Part shown: in pieces, positions 1 through 22,500 of the stretch | Position numbering within the stretch: position 1 is the first letter of the stretch | Layout: each line of letters opens with the position of its first letter | Assembly (NCBI GenBank): GCA_009746045.1 | Contig: RPFO01000089.1 | Coordinates: 20,001 to 42,500, forward strand | Length of the DNA: 22,500 nt | From: Mesostigma viride | Taxonomy: Eukaryota; Streptophyta; Mesostigmatophyceae; Mesostigmatales; Mesostigmataceae | Reading direction: 5' to 3' | The notes under the pieces: model-generated | The model's database searches: none | Seen by the model: the letters and a program-made list of their open reading frames with translations, nothing else | What the model was told of the DNA's origin: nothing | Made by a program: the position numbers and the translations under genes

Positions 1-39
1 TTATTCCAACAAAAACGCTGGACAAATGTCGGTCCCCAT

Positions 40-731
40 CTATAACATTTTCTCAGTCTTGTCTTCCAGGTGTCCCAGTTCATCGAAGGGTAGTGATCCA
101 TACCTGTACCCGGTGCGAGTCTCGTGGCGCGATTCAAGAAGGCCCAGCAGTTTCGACTTGTCGACGGGAGCGGCGCGCCAGTCCCTGAGCCGCGTCCGAT
201 CCTTGATGCTTCGAGCTTTCTCCAAGAGCTCGACGTCAATCTCTTTAATGCCCAGAACCTTTAACGCCTTCACCCTCCTTCTAGCCAGGTAGCCGCGCCA
301 GCTGTTCGTATCCACCACAAGACATGAGTGAGCACGTTGAAAAGCCTTTTGGCAAGGGGGCAAGGCAAAAGAAGAGGACGGACGCAACATGCACGGGGCG
401 ATTTGCAGCTACGCAGCAGAGCACTCCCCGCGAACAAGAACATGTGGGCGTAAAGCCACTGCATGTTACGCAAGCGATGCACTGCTCGACATGCAAGCGG
501 CTTTGCAATCAATGTTTGCGAGCCACATGGCTGCTGTGTGCAAACACCGGCGTCGTAGGCAAAACACGGGACCTACTATCGTTGGATGACGAGCGCGCTC
601 CTCTGCTCGCGCTCATATTTTTCGTACGCCTCGTCAACGATAAGTTTCGCCTCGTCCGAGTGATTGGCATGGTTGAAATTGGCGATTACATGCTCTTTCG
701 AATGCCGCGTAGGGGTTTCGAAGTCAGCCAT
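40..731 (-). CDS. Small IQ-motif (calmodulin-binding) protein, two exons
   Basis: Reconstructed minus-strand gene: exon 1 at 731-577, intron 576-302 (GTAGGT donor, CAG acceptor), exon 2 at 301-40 ending in TAG. Exon 1 leaves phase 2 and exon 2 supplies one base, giving 138 residues. The join creates Tyr52 inside an exact IQ motif, IQRYWRGYLARR (Ile49, Gln50, Arg54, Gly55, Arg59), which matches IQxxxRGxxxR. That the motif forms only after splicing is strong support for the intron. An acidic, probably helical stretch (residues 26-45) precedes it and a basic region follows (59-66). The C-terminal half is charged with no domain I recognise. The start ATG has a G at +4. IQ motifs bind calmodulin or EF-hand light chains, often Ca-independently. 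Small single-IQ proteins are frequent in cilia and flagella, but that location is inference here. The family is not identified. Confidence 0.75.
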
Positions 732-993
732 GGAGATTGCTTACGGTTTCTTTGGCAGACTAGCCACGCTGAACTAGGAGATGCATGTCCAACCAAGCAC
801 TTCTTCCGGCATACAAGCCGCTGCTTCCTGACAAACGCACGCGATCTGACGTACAGTTTCTAGTTATCGCGAGGTAGCTCAAAGAATAAGTACGTTAGGC
901 AGGCAATGTCGCTGCCTTCCGATTATATTGCCGAAATGCCATAGCCGAAACGTCCATTACTTGCCATTATTGTTATTCGATCTGGCGCCGCAG

Positions 994-1034
<41 letters not shown>

Positions 1035-1787
1035 GCCCACGGCCTGATCTGGCGCCGCCGTAGTTCCCGACCGCTCGCTGTTTGCACCTGATCTTCAACA
1101 GTGCAGAAAATGTACACGTAAGCTTACCGTAGCTAGGGCTGCCTAACACGTGGGCGCAAAACCAGGAGTTTAATGCAGCGTGGTACAGTACACTGTACAG
1201 CATGGGCGGTCCAGATACCGAAACCGCGAGGATAAAATAGAGGTCGGGAAATTACCCTAGGCTTAGCAGGGATTAACTACTGGCTATATTTGGAATAAAC
1301 GTACACCTATTTACCTGGAAAATAGAGGTCGGGATTCGGGAAGGCGAACACGCTACAAGAATCTGGATGTAGACACGGAAGCTCCTACCTATTCGGGCCA
1401 GGATGAAGAAAACTCTTGTGGGGGGGCGAGTGCGGGGGTCCGGGCCAATACCGCCACACTACAATCCGACGCGCCCAGACAAGCCGCGCCGGGCCGGCAC
1501 ACGAATTAGCGCGAATAGCGCGGGAAACAGGGCCGATGTTGAACAGATTTACTTCAGTCGGGGTAAAATTCCTCTATGGTAGTCGGGGTAAAATTCAGTA
1601 TGTACTGTAAAGATACTTGGGCTTACGTAAAAAGCCCAGGCAATTACAACGTGGGCCAGCGTGGGCAGCCTTTCCGAGGAGCGCATAACTTTTAACGTAG
1701 TGTCGCGGCAACATCCCCTACACTTACAGTAGCAGCTTGAAGTTTAGATATCCTCTCTTCCATTTCCTGTCAATAATCACTTACAGG
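732..1787. other. Divergent intergenic spacer between the IQ gene and homoserine dehydrogenase
   Basis: No gene is supported here. It should hold promoters for both divergent genes, but I see no reliable TATA box. It contains the TTG/GTT microsatellite (993-1035), bracketed by direct copies of GATCTGGCGCCGC (979-991 and about 1045-1057). It also has two copies of AATAGAGGTCGGGA (about 1236 and 1320) and a tandem pair of GTCGGGGTAAAATTC (about 1557 and 1581). The last 45 bases before the ATG (pyrimidine-rich, then CTTACAG) look like a 3' splice site, so an upstream noncoding or leader exon may lie in this spacer. Confidence 0.5.
993..1035. repeat. TTG trinucleotide microsatellite
   Basis: About 14 uninterrupted TTG/GTT units, flanked on both sides by the same 13-mer GATCTGGCGCCGC. 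Open frames through it (poly-Gln, poly-Thr on the minus strand) are repeat artefacts. Confidence 0.9.
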
Positions 1788-15345
<13,558 letters not shown>

Positions 15346-16307
15346 AACATGAAAACACAGCAGTGTTTCAGTACTTGTGTCACCTGACATTTATAGTGTT
15401 TGGCAGATTCCGTGTCCCATGAGCACTGGAAGATGTGCTTCAACAATAAGAAAACCTTTGCATGGAGACAACCATTGCATGCAAGGGCCTGTTGCAGGCT
15501 GCAGCCTGCCTTTCTGAGAGCAGGACCACGGTGCTGACTTTACTTTCAAGGAATTGAATTGCAAGTGGCCACTGGCCATGCACATGGTACGCCGGGCTGC
15601 CTGCACGTTCCAGGAGCAGCAAGTAGAGGACACGAGGGACTTAGGCCTCTCCATGATATGGAAAAGGATGCAGGACAAGGCCATCTGGGCCCAGGTTGTA
15701 GCGGACAATGATCCCCCCGCAGTGGGGAAGAAGGGCGTTTCCCACCATGGGACGAACGCCCGGCGTGACGCTAGGGCTTGGCACTACATGGCATGTCCCT
15801 TGGCATGTTTAGTTTAGCAACAGATAGATACAATAGAATCGGTAGGATCGTTTGTCCATCCATCCATTCATCCGTGACTCCCCAACAGGAGCATGTGTTT
15901 GATTCATGATACGAAAGTTATAGTTGCATACTTAGAGTTTACAATGGCACTTATCTAGCTGGGCACCAACAAGAACAGGTCTGGAACATTGCAATCCTAG
16001 TCATGCAAGCACAACACATTCTCGAGCTGATGTGACCTTGTGCACATGAACATGAAAAACCAGCCCTCATTAATTAATTAACATGTACCAGCGTTACGTG
16101 AGCAGAAGTCCTCAGTAGGGTCGAGTGGGAGGGGATAGATGGAGCTAACTATCTAGGACCCGATATAACTATCTAGGACCCGATATTCACAGTCTCCTTT
16201 CCCACACAGCAAAATATGGTGTTGTTCTTTCTCAGTTACATCGTTTTTCACGTCTTTGTTCTTATCGTGTCGATTTCATCACGACTCTTGTTGAACTCTT
16301 GCATCGT
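15346..16307. other. 3' flank of homoserine dehydrogenase, no gene supported
   Basis: It should contain the 3' UTR and polyadenylation site, but I see no unambiguous signal. An 87-residue plus-strand frame (15554-15817) has no recognised domain. A tandem pair of ACTATCTAGGACCCGATAT lies at about 16148-16187. Confidence 0.45.
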
Positions 16308-17190
16308 TTATTGGTCAAAGACTATGCCCGAGACATTATGCTCCGTCAAGTCCGGTGTTTTTTGCAACGTCACCCACATCTGTTCGGTGCTGCCCCTTGG
16401 CACAAGCTCTACAAACAGGTCGTGGACCGGCTGGATCGCATAGTATCTCCGCACATCTGAACCCTGTGATGCCAGATCTCCTTTGCGGCCGTTTCGAGCT
16501 TGGCACTGGATTCGTTGTCCACATCGTCGCGTCGCTGCAGCAACACGATGTTTTCTGGCATACGCGGGCTTTTGGTTCCTGCCGCACATTTGAAAGTGCT
16601 GTCCTCCGGCTTTTTGCCTTTTCACCGTGTGTAGTTCTTGGACGTTTGGAATCATGGCATGGCTAACGTGATGACTGACTAGCTAGACCTTTTCAGTGGT
16701 TTTCCATTTGCGGGTATTTCCTCGTAAATGGTGGGAGAGCGATCGCAGCAATGGTGCTCACCACTAGACACTCCCGGCCAGTTAGGCTCGAAACACACGC
16801 CCCGATCAAACATGCTGTTTCCGGCCCCACCGTCTAGGTCATCTAGTCGCTCTACACGTAAGCCAGCCATAATTTCAATGCACAAGGCTACACATTTCCA
16901 TCACCATTCATCTTCATCATCCTGAACGACTCGAACACGCGGACAAGATAACGGCAGGCTCGAGCTACCATGGTCCGGATTCTCCCGATTTCTGGCCTGC
17001 GCTGGTTGTCTCCTTGATAAGTCCTCAGTGGGAGGGGAACATGGGATGGAATGGATGGTGTAAGCTATCTAGGTCCTAGTTACAGGGTTGGGTCCTGGCA
17101 CCTAAATCCTTGTGAACCTTCTGCTTCCAGATTACAGACATGCCAGGGGGCTGCAGCCTGTCGTGAGCCCATTAATTAATAAAAGTGACC
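16100..17190. repeat. Related blocks flanking the unidentified minus-strand gene
   Basis: Left block (about 16065-16170): CATTAATTAATTAAC, AGTCCTCAGTAGGG, GTGGGAGGGGA, CTATCTAGGACCC. Right block (about 17018-17190): AAGTCCTCAGTGGGAGGGGA, GATGG, CTATCTAGGTCC, CCATTAATTAATAAAAG. Motifs recur in the same orientation, though the TTAATTAA part changes position, about 0.9 kb apart. Possibly termini of a degenerate inserted unit. Confidence 0.4.
16308..16870 (-). pseudogene. Unidentified minus-strand gene, possibly broken
   Basis: ATG at 16870 opens an acidic, coding-looking stretch (MAGLRVERLDDLDGGAGNS onward to NGKPLK) to 16689. A 90-base GT-AG intron (16688-16599) joins in phase to a second stretch (TFKCAAGTKSPRMPENIVLL and on to AKEIWHHRVQM). 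About 16450 the coding character jumps to another frame (YYAIQPVHDLFVELVPRG to VSGIVFDQ, stop at 16310-16308). Either one base is missing or gained, or a 32-base GT-AG intron exists (improbably short), or the protein simply ends at the in-frame stop at 16409. The family is not recognised. Two related sequence blocks flank it (see repeats), so it may be part of a dispersed element. Confidence 0.35.
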
Positions 17191-18726
17191 CCATTGCGAC
17201 GTGGGTAACACATATTCATGCCTAGTCTATCCCGGAAAGTCCACGGGTTGCGCGCCCCGGCCCTCATGTGTGTGGTGCTATGTGATGCATTGGGTCTTGT
17301 ACGTCATAGGTGGATCACACCTAGTCGAGCTAGAATAAGAAGAGAGGTGCCATTAGTGGCCATGCCAAGTATTGCCTATCACGCTCAGCAATCTACACTA
17401 AGGCACACATTAATTAATTCATTATTTAAGGGGACGTGGCGCGCCGAATATTTTCCGCGCGAAAAAATTCGCGGCACCGGCCGTACCGTGAAAAGTGGGT
17501 GCTCCGTGCGCGCACCACTTGCGGAAGTGGCCATGGCGACTGCGTTTAGGCGAAACTAGCAATGTAGGGCTAGAGAAATGCCAAAAAAATGCTTGGATGT
17601 TGAAGACGATGATTTAATGATGTTGGGTTGCGGCGGCAAGTGGCTGGTTATAATATCGCTGCTTTCTTTTACTGCCATCGGCATGGGGGGTAATCTGCAT
17701 TTTTTGGTCGCGCGGAATAAAATAGAATTCGTGATTGCGGCAGTAAATTCTCAGTTTGGGGGGTCTTTTTGACCGTGAAGGATGCATTCATATCGGTAGC
17801 ATCGAATTCTAAACCGAACGGGTGCTTTTTGCTACATTTTCGGTCATTCTCGGTAAGTATTTCTTGAGGCCTGCGCAGTGCATGTCAGAACCTTCCATGG
17901 AAGAACGGCAGTTGTTGCGCGCCTGGGCGAGGGATCTACGAGGGCAAGGTATAGATTTGTGGCGACTGTTATCTACTATCAGTTCTTTCTTCGAAGAGCT
18001 CATCGTTCGAAGTTTTTTGCGTTCGTTTTGGTCAGTTTCCGCCAGTTAACTCTCCGTTGCTCGCCGTCGTGTTGACGATTACCTGGCAGCTTTAGCTTGT
18101 TTTCGTTGATGTCTTGATCAAATCCGCTTCAGTCTCAACCGATAGATCCTAGGGAAGGCGTAAGGGATTTCATAGCACGTGTTCTGGCAAGGATGTTGTG
18201 CGTATGGACGCTTCTTGTTGTGTGATAGTGACGCACCCTTTCCTCGCAGCGGCATCACAGCGGTCAGAAGCTGAACGGCCGCCACTGGTTTCTTTGCATT
18301 TTATCGTGCAGGGAAGGAAGTTTTTTTATCGACGATCATGTTGGAGATATTGCATTTGTGTGACTGCATGTAGATAGCTGCCATCATTGGTTTACTTGAG
18401 CTTTCCTTGTTATGATGATGTGACAAGACAGCAATGTGCTGAGCCAACCATGGTTGACATGGTTGACTGCATGCAAGCTTTGTATGCCATGATCTCCTTG
18501 GTTCCTTGCCCTCCATAGTTCCAGTTTGTTGCCCATGTCGGGTAGGGCAGTTAAGGAGTTGTTGCTGTGTTGGTAAGCTTGGTTGGCATAATTAACCCTT
18601 ACACTCTAACCTGGGAGAAACATAGAGAATGCTGGTAATGCATGTTAGTGCCATCATCATAATTGCTATTCACGTACTTATAAGTCTGGCCATGCTCGAG
18701 GGACGGTGAAGGAGTATGAGGTGCGT
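16871..18726. other. Gene-poor stretch
   Basis: No gene I can support. Short frames exist at 17578-17772 (64 residues with one hydrophobic stretch) and 17822-18049, with consensus-like donors nearby (GTAAGTAT at about 17853, GTATAG at about 17949). They could be exons of an unrecognised gene. Neither shows a known motif. Confidence 0.4.
17451..17466. promoter_or_regulatory. Palindromic E2F-like motif
   Basis: TTTTCCGCGCGAAAAA, with TTCGCGG close by, resembles the E2F/DP site TTTSGCGCSAAA. An ATG in good context (GTGGCCATGGCG, 17533) lies about 70 bases downstream, but its frame closes after eight codons. Motif similarity only. Confidence 0.22.
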
Positions 18727-19409
18727 CGGCCGAATTAACTTGGGTGCTCGGAAGTGGTTATTCCGGGCAAAATAGTGTTACGGACCGATTTGCCTCAGGC
18801 GGCAAAAGGTTCCGGCACTATTTAACGTAACTAAAACCTGGCCTCGTGGAGGGGGGACGAAGAGCCCGAGACATCCGCCTAGGCCGCTGAGCACGCACCA
18901 CTAAATGCGCCGGAGCTGCCTCAGTGAGGATTCGAACCCCTGACCTCCAAGTTGCACGGGTTTTAGTTACGTTAAATAGTGCCGGAACCTTTTGCCGCCT
19001 GAGGCAAATCGGTCCGTAACACTATTTTGCCCGGAATAACCACTTCCGAGCACCCAAGTTAATTCGGCCGAATTAACTTGGGTGCTCGGAAGTGGTTATT
19101 CCGGGCAAAATAGTGTTACGGACCGATTTGCCTCAGGCGGCAAAAAGGTTCCGGCACTATTTAACGTAACTAAAACCCGTGCAACTTGGAGGTCAGGGAT
19201 TCGAATCCTCACTGAGGCAGCTCCGGCGCATTTAGTGGTGCGTGCTCAGCGGCCTAGGCGGATGTCTCGGGCTCTTCGTCCCCCCTCCACGAGGCCAGGT
19301 TTTAGTTACGTTAAATAGTGCCGGAACCTTTTGCCGCCTGAGGCAAATCGGTCCGTAACACTATTTTGCCCGGAATAACCACTTCCGAGCACCCAAGTTA
19401 ATTCGGCCG
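18727..19409. repeat. 0.68 kb near-perfect palindrome of foldback modules
   Basis: Order A-I-A'-A-I'-A', where A is a module of about 105 bp (CGGCCGAATTAACTTGGGTG to ATTTAACGTAACT) and I is about 125 bp. The centre is the AATTCGGCCGAATT at 19061-19074. The two 341-base arms differ by one inserted A and a few substitutions. Each A-I-A' resembles a MITE with long terminal inverted repeats. I carries a tRNA-like T-arm: on the minus strand of the left copy, AGGTCAGGGGTTCGAATCCT contains an exact B box GGTTCGAATCC. The right copy has GGATTCGAATCC. Confidence 0.9.
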
Positions 19410-19509
19410 AATTAACTTGGGTGCTCGGAAGTGGTTATTCCGGGCAAAATAGTGTTACGGACCGATTTGCCTCAGGCGGCAAAAGGTTCCGGCACTATTT
19501 AACGTAACT
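19404..19509 (+). repeat. Fifth (solo) copy of the foldback terminal module
   Basis: Another A module in plus orientation starts at the palindrome's right edge, sharing the CGGCCG junction, and ends at AACGTAACT before unrelated sequence. The full series is therefore A-I-A'-A-I'-A'-A. Confidence 0.88.
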
Positions 19510-21293
19510 CACCCCTTTGTACTTCAGAACATATTCAGCATGGATTTGATCCATGTTGATGGCATGTAAAGTGTGATTGTGTTTACTTGCTTTCTGAGTG
19601 GTCCTTATAGCGCCTTGTCAGGTGGTGAGTGGTCGTCTAGGAAACCCATCAGTGCGTGCCACAATGACCCCCAACCTTGAGCATGTGTCGTCATCAGTGT
19701 GCTAGAGTTAATTATATCGTGGTTCTCTGAACATAGTTTCTTTATAGTGAGATGGAAGGGTAGCCGCTATAGCTAGGTTATTGGGTTCACGTGACATACC
19801 TTTTGAGGCCGGTGCGGCCTGATCCGGATCAGTGTGATCAACGTGACCCTATGAATGTTTCGCTTCCTTTATGGGTTATCAACGCAAGTTTTCGGCTTCT
19901 TTCCGTGCAGTTAGCGCCAGGTGTAATGCCATTCCGTGCTGCGCATCGCCATTCCTGGCACCTTTCAGTGGTTTTTATGTACGTTGCGTGGCTGGGATGT
20001 GTCAAAGCGTGACCGTGGCATATCGTCAAGTTGTCAGGGATTTGCTGAGTGGTTTCTTGGAAGGAGATTGCTAACAGCACTCAGTTTTGTGTGAATATTG
20101 ACGCGGCCTTTCTTAGCAGAGGCTTCATTGTGGTTAGAGGCTCACAAGCTTGAGTTTGTTTCTTGGCAAACAATTGCGCTGGAAAGAAAGGTGGCAGTGG
20201 TTTTTCTGAGGGGCATACTGCATGGGTGGAACTGCGCGTAGGTAGGGGTTATCGTTGTCTTGTTGGCCTTTCTCCCACTAAAATGGGAGAGCCCTAATTC
20301 ATATGCTAGCAAGGCATGCAAGGTAACCATGGTAAGAAGCCTTGGCAAGCAGCATGTATGATAATTCTGCTTTCTCTGTGGACTGTCTGTTGTTACCGGC
20401 CCTTGTTGGGCAATTAGTGGATATGGCTTTCTAGGGTGTGTTTGAGCTTGGTTTTGGGATGATGCCCACACCATAAACCTGGAATATGCTTTAGAAGTGT
20501 TGGCTAGGCATGTAGAGCTACCTGCCTCATTGTTGTGCACACACGCAACAGGTTGCCCGTGTCGAGGTAAGGCAAGGGCACATGACGTGCCCAGCCACCT
20601 CCTTGTACATACATTGTGGTCGAATTGGGCATGGTCAGGAGCCTTTTGGATGGCATAGGAAGTGTTAGTGTACTCACTAATACCTTCCTTAGCGTCTGCA
20701 CAGGTGGCCAACTGCCAAAATTAATAACTGCTACAGCTGAGCTCAGAATGCCACCAAACTTTGACAGTGCCTTCTATGGTCATGACAGAATTTGACTTGT
20801 GCTTTTCAGGCCTAATTGATGTGTTATGAGTGTGTATGGGGACGCCCCGCCTAAAAAAGCGTATTTTTGGCCCAAAAATTAATAACTCAAAGGGATGTGC
20901 TGATTTTGTTGATCCAATCAGGTAGAAACAATGTCCCATGACATTTTTATATGGGGTGTGAGCACTTTTTTCATGCAACTGGTTCTCCCACTGTTCTGGG
21001 CAAGATGTGCCCCGGACAGCGTTTTTTTCTATTTTTCATAGCCGGTGTATGGCTGGGGGTAGTACCCCCAACAAGTGGTGGTATGCATGCCCAAACATCA
21101 TGTTTATGGTCCCCAAACATCATTCAGTGGTTGTCAGTTGCATTTCTGTAGTTATTAGGGGGGGTAAGTTTTGATATATTTCTATGGGACCCTCCCCTTA
21201 ACACCTTCCCTCATCACCATCCTCTCCCTCTGGGTCCCCCACACACTGGCCTGTCCAAAATGACATCCGTCCTGTAGACAGGATTAAGATTAG
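19510..21293. other. Gene-poor stretch
   Basis: No supported gene. A 189-codon minus-strand frame (20142-20711) lacks an ATG near its start, has no recognisable domain and reads like chance. CCAAAAATTAATAACT-type motifs occur at about 20716 and 20871, and TTTTTGGCCCAAAAA at about 20864 is a short palindrome. Both suggest remnants of a repeat family. Confidence 0.4.
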
Positions 21294-21955
21294 GGGCCTA
21301 GCTGCCTGCGTGAGGGGTACATACTTAGGGAGCAGGGGAACCTGGCCTTGCTGACCCTGCAGCTAGCCAGGGAGGAGCTGAATGTCAAGAATTGGTTTGG
21401 GGCTCTCATGCGGAGTAATTTTTTCCACCAATGTAGCACCATTATCTATAGCACAGCTATTCAGAACCTCATAATGATGTTCCAGGTAAGGTATCCCAGG
21501 TGGCAGGACACTCATGGGCTGCATGGGTATGTAGTGTGGGAGGACTTTTGTATATAATGAGTTTTACTGAACTTCTTGCCACGGTCCCCAGGTTCAGTTG
21601 AGATGTATGGTGCATTCAGGTGGGTAGATGAGTATCAGGTGGTCACCCATGACTACGTAGCCGAGACCAAGTAGTGGGAATTGGCTATTAAAAGGCTCGC
21701 CATGAGTGATGTCCAGCAGTTTATAGATCCCGAATTCTGGCTGCATTCCTTCTTGGAGAAACTGAGACTGGATCGTAACACCTTTTCTATGCTCTCCACA
21801 GGATTGGCTAGGCATCATGGTTGGGAGAATATGAAGGTGCCACATCAAGCTGGCCCTGGCCCCCCTCAGCAACGGGGACCCCAATGTCAAGAAGAGGGTC
21901 AGGGTGGAGGGGGAGGAGGACGAGAAGGGGCAGGCTAGGGAGGATAAGATTAGAG
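21294..21955 (+). pseudogene. Degenerate unidentified coding fragment
   Basis: An open stretch with protein-like character (GYILREQGNLALLTLQLARE, then NVKNWFGALMRSNFFHQC and AIQNLIMMFQ) ends at a GTAAGG donor at 21486. After a CCCCAG acceptor-like site at 21591 a second stretch (EMYGAFRWVDEYQVVTHDYV) meets an in-frame TAG at about 21672, then continues (IKRLAMSDVQQFIDPEFWLH). A third block, KLALAPLSNGDPNVKKRVRV then EGEEDEKGQ, follows in another frame. The splice phases do not match and a stop interrupts, so it is probably a decayed gene or transposon-borne gene. Family not recognised. Confidence 0.35.
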
Positions 21956-22014
21956 GCCTCCCACCATTGCCATGATGTTAAGTCGCTGCTGGGGCAGTAA
22001 TTTATATAAGGATA

Positions 22015-22500
22015 AGGGGAAGGGCAAGGTGAAGGGCAAGGGCAAGGGCAATTAATAATAAGGGCAAGGGCCGCAAGGGCAGGGGCAAGGGCAAGGGCAA
22101 GGGCAAGGGCAAGGGCAAGGGCAAGGGCAAGGGCAGGGGCAAGGGCAAGGGCAAGGGCAAGGGCAAGGGCAAGGGCAAGGGCAAGGGCAAGGGCAAGGGC
22201 AGGGGCAAGGGCAAGGGCAAGGGCAAGGGCAAGGACAAGGGCAAGGGCAAGGGCAAGGGCAAGGGCAAGGGCAAGGGCAAGGGCAAGGGCAAGGGCAAGG
22301 GCAAGGGCAAGGGCAAGGGCAAGGGCAAGGGCAAGGGCAAGGGCAAGGGCAAGGGCAAGGGCAAGGGCAAGGGCAAGGGCAAGGGCAAGGGCAAGGGCAA
22401 GGGCAAGGGCAAGGGCAAGGGCAAGGGCAAGGGCAAGGGCAAGGGCAAGGGCAAGGGCAAGGGCAAGGGCAAGGGCAAGGGCAAGGGCAAGGGCAAGGGC
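22015..22500 (+). repeat. GGGCAA hexanucleotide array, open at the window end
   Basis: About 75 units of GGGCAA with occasional GGGCAG and one GGACAA, continuing past the window. A small island at 22050-22072 (CAATTAATAATAAGGG, GGGCCGCAAG) interrupts it near the left end. It lies just after the degenerate coding fragment. The 164-residue Pro-Leu frame on the minus strand is an artefact. Confidence 0.95.

Noticed and set aside
17432-17444. GGACGTGGCGCGC identical to the exon 6 repeat core
   Set aside because: A 13-base match in GC-rich sequence with no extension on either side; probably chance.
20142-20711. 189-codon minus-strand open frame
   Set aside because: No ATG at its start, no motif, and moderate base composition makes chance likely.

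Overview
This is a nuclear-type eukaryotic window with spliceosomal GT-AG introns, probably from a microalga or other protist. Reasons: coding exons with G/C-rich third positions separated by long, repeat-filled introns, no operons, tRNA-derived repeats, and a small IQ-motif protein next to a monofunctional amino-acid biosynthesis gene. I cannot name the species. The genome appears rich in minisatellites, hexanucleotide arrays and foldback elements.

Layout. At 40-731 (minus strand) lies a complete two-exon gene for a 138-residue protein with one canonical calmodulin-binding IQ motif. A 1.06 kb divergent spacer (732-1787) follows. From 1788 to 15345 (plus strand) runs one gene, homoserine dehydrogenase. 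I reconstruct ten exons whose phases all match (1152 nt, 383 residues plus stop), so less than 9% of the gene is coding. Its nine introns hold most of the unusual sequence: a CCACC-rich array (intron 2), an 830 bp GGGA/GGGC tract and a tRNA-like element (intron 3), CTGCGT/GTGCGT hexanucleotides and a 14 x 60 bp minisatellite (intron 5), a 10-copy 87-88 bp minisatellite that copies the exon end and the 5' splice site and is split by a 2326 bp tandem mobile element (intron 6), further minisatellites (introns 7-9) and a C29 run (intron 9).

Downstream of the homoserine dehydrogenase gene is gene-poor sequence: a possibly broken minus-strand gene (16308-16870), a 0.68 kb near-perfect palindrome made of foldback modules carrying a tRNA-like B box (18727-19509), a degenerate unidentified coding fragment (21294-21955), and a GGGCAA hexanucleotide array that runs off the window end.

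How the genes relate. The two confident genes are divergently arranged and have no evident shared pathway. Homoserine dehydrogenase makes homoserine for threonine, methionine and isoleucine; the IQ protein should bind calmodulin or a light chain. The most interesting signal is that tandem duplications in three of the nine introns begin at, and include, the upstream exon end plus 5' splice site. This is massively amplified in intron 6, where nine decoy copies of the catalytic-motif codons each carry a splice donor closer to consensus than the one the gene has to use.
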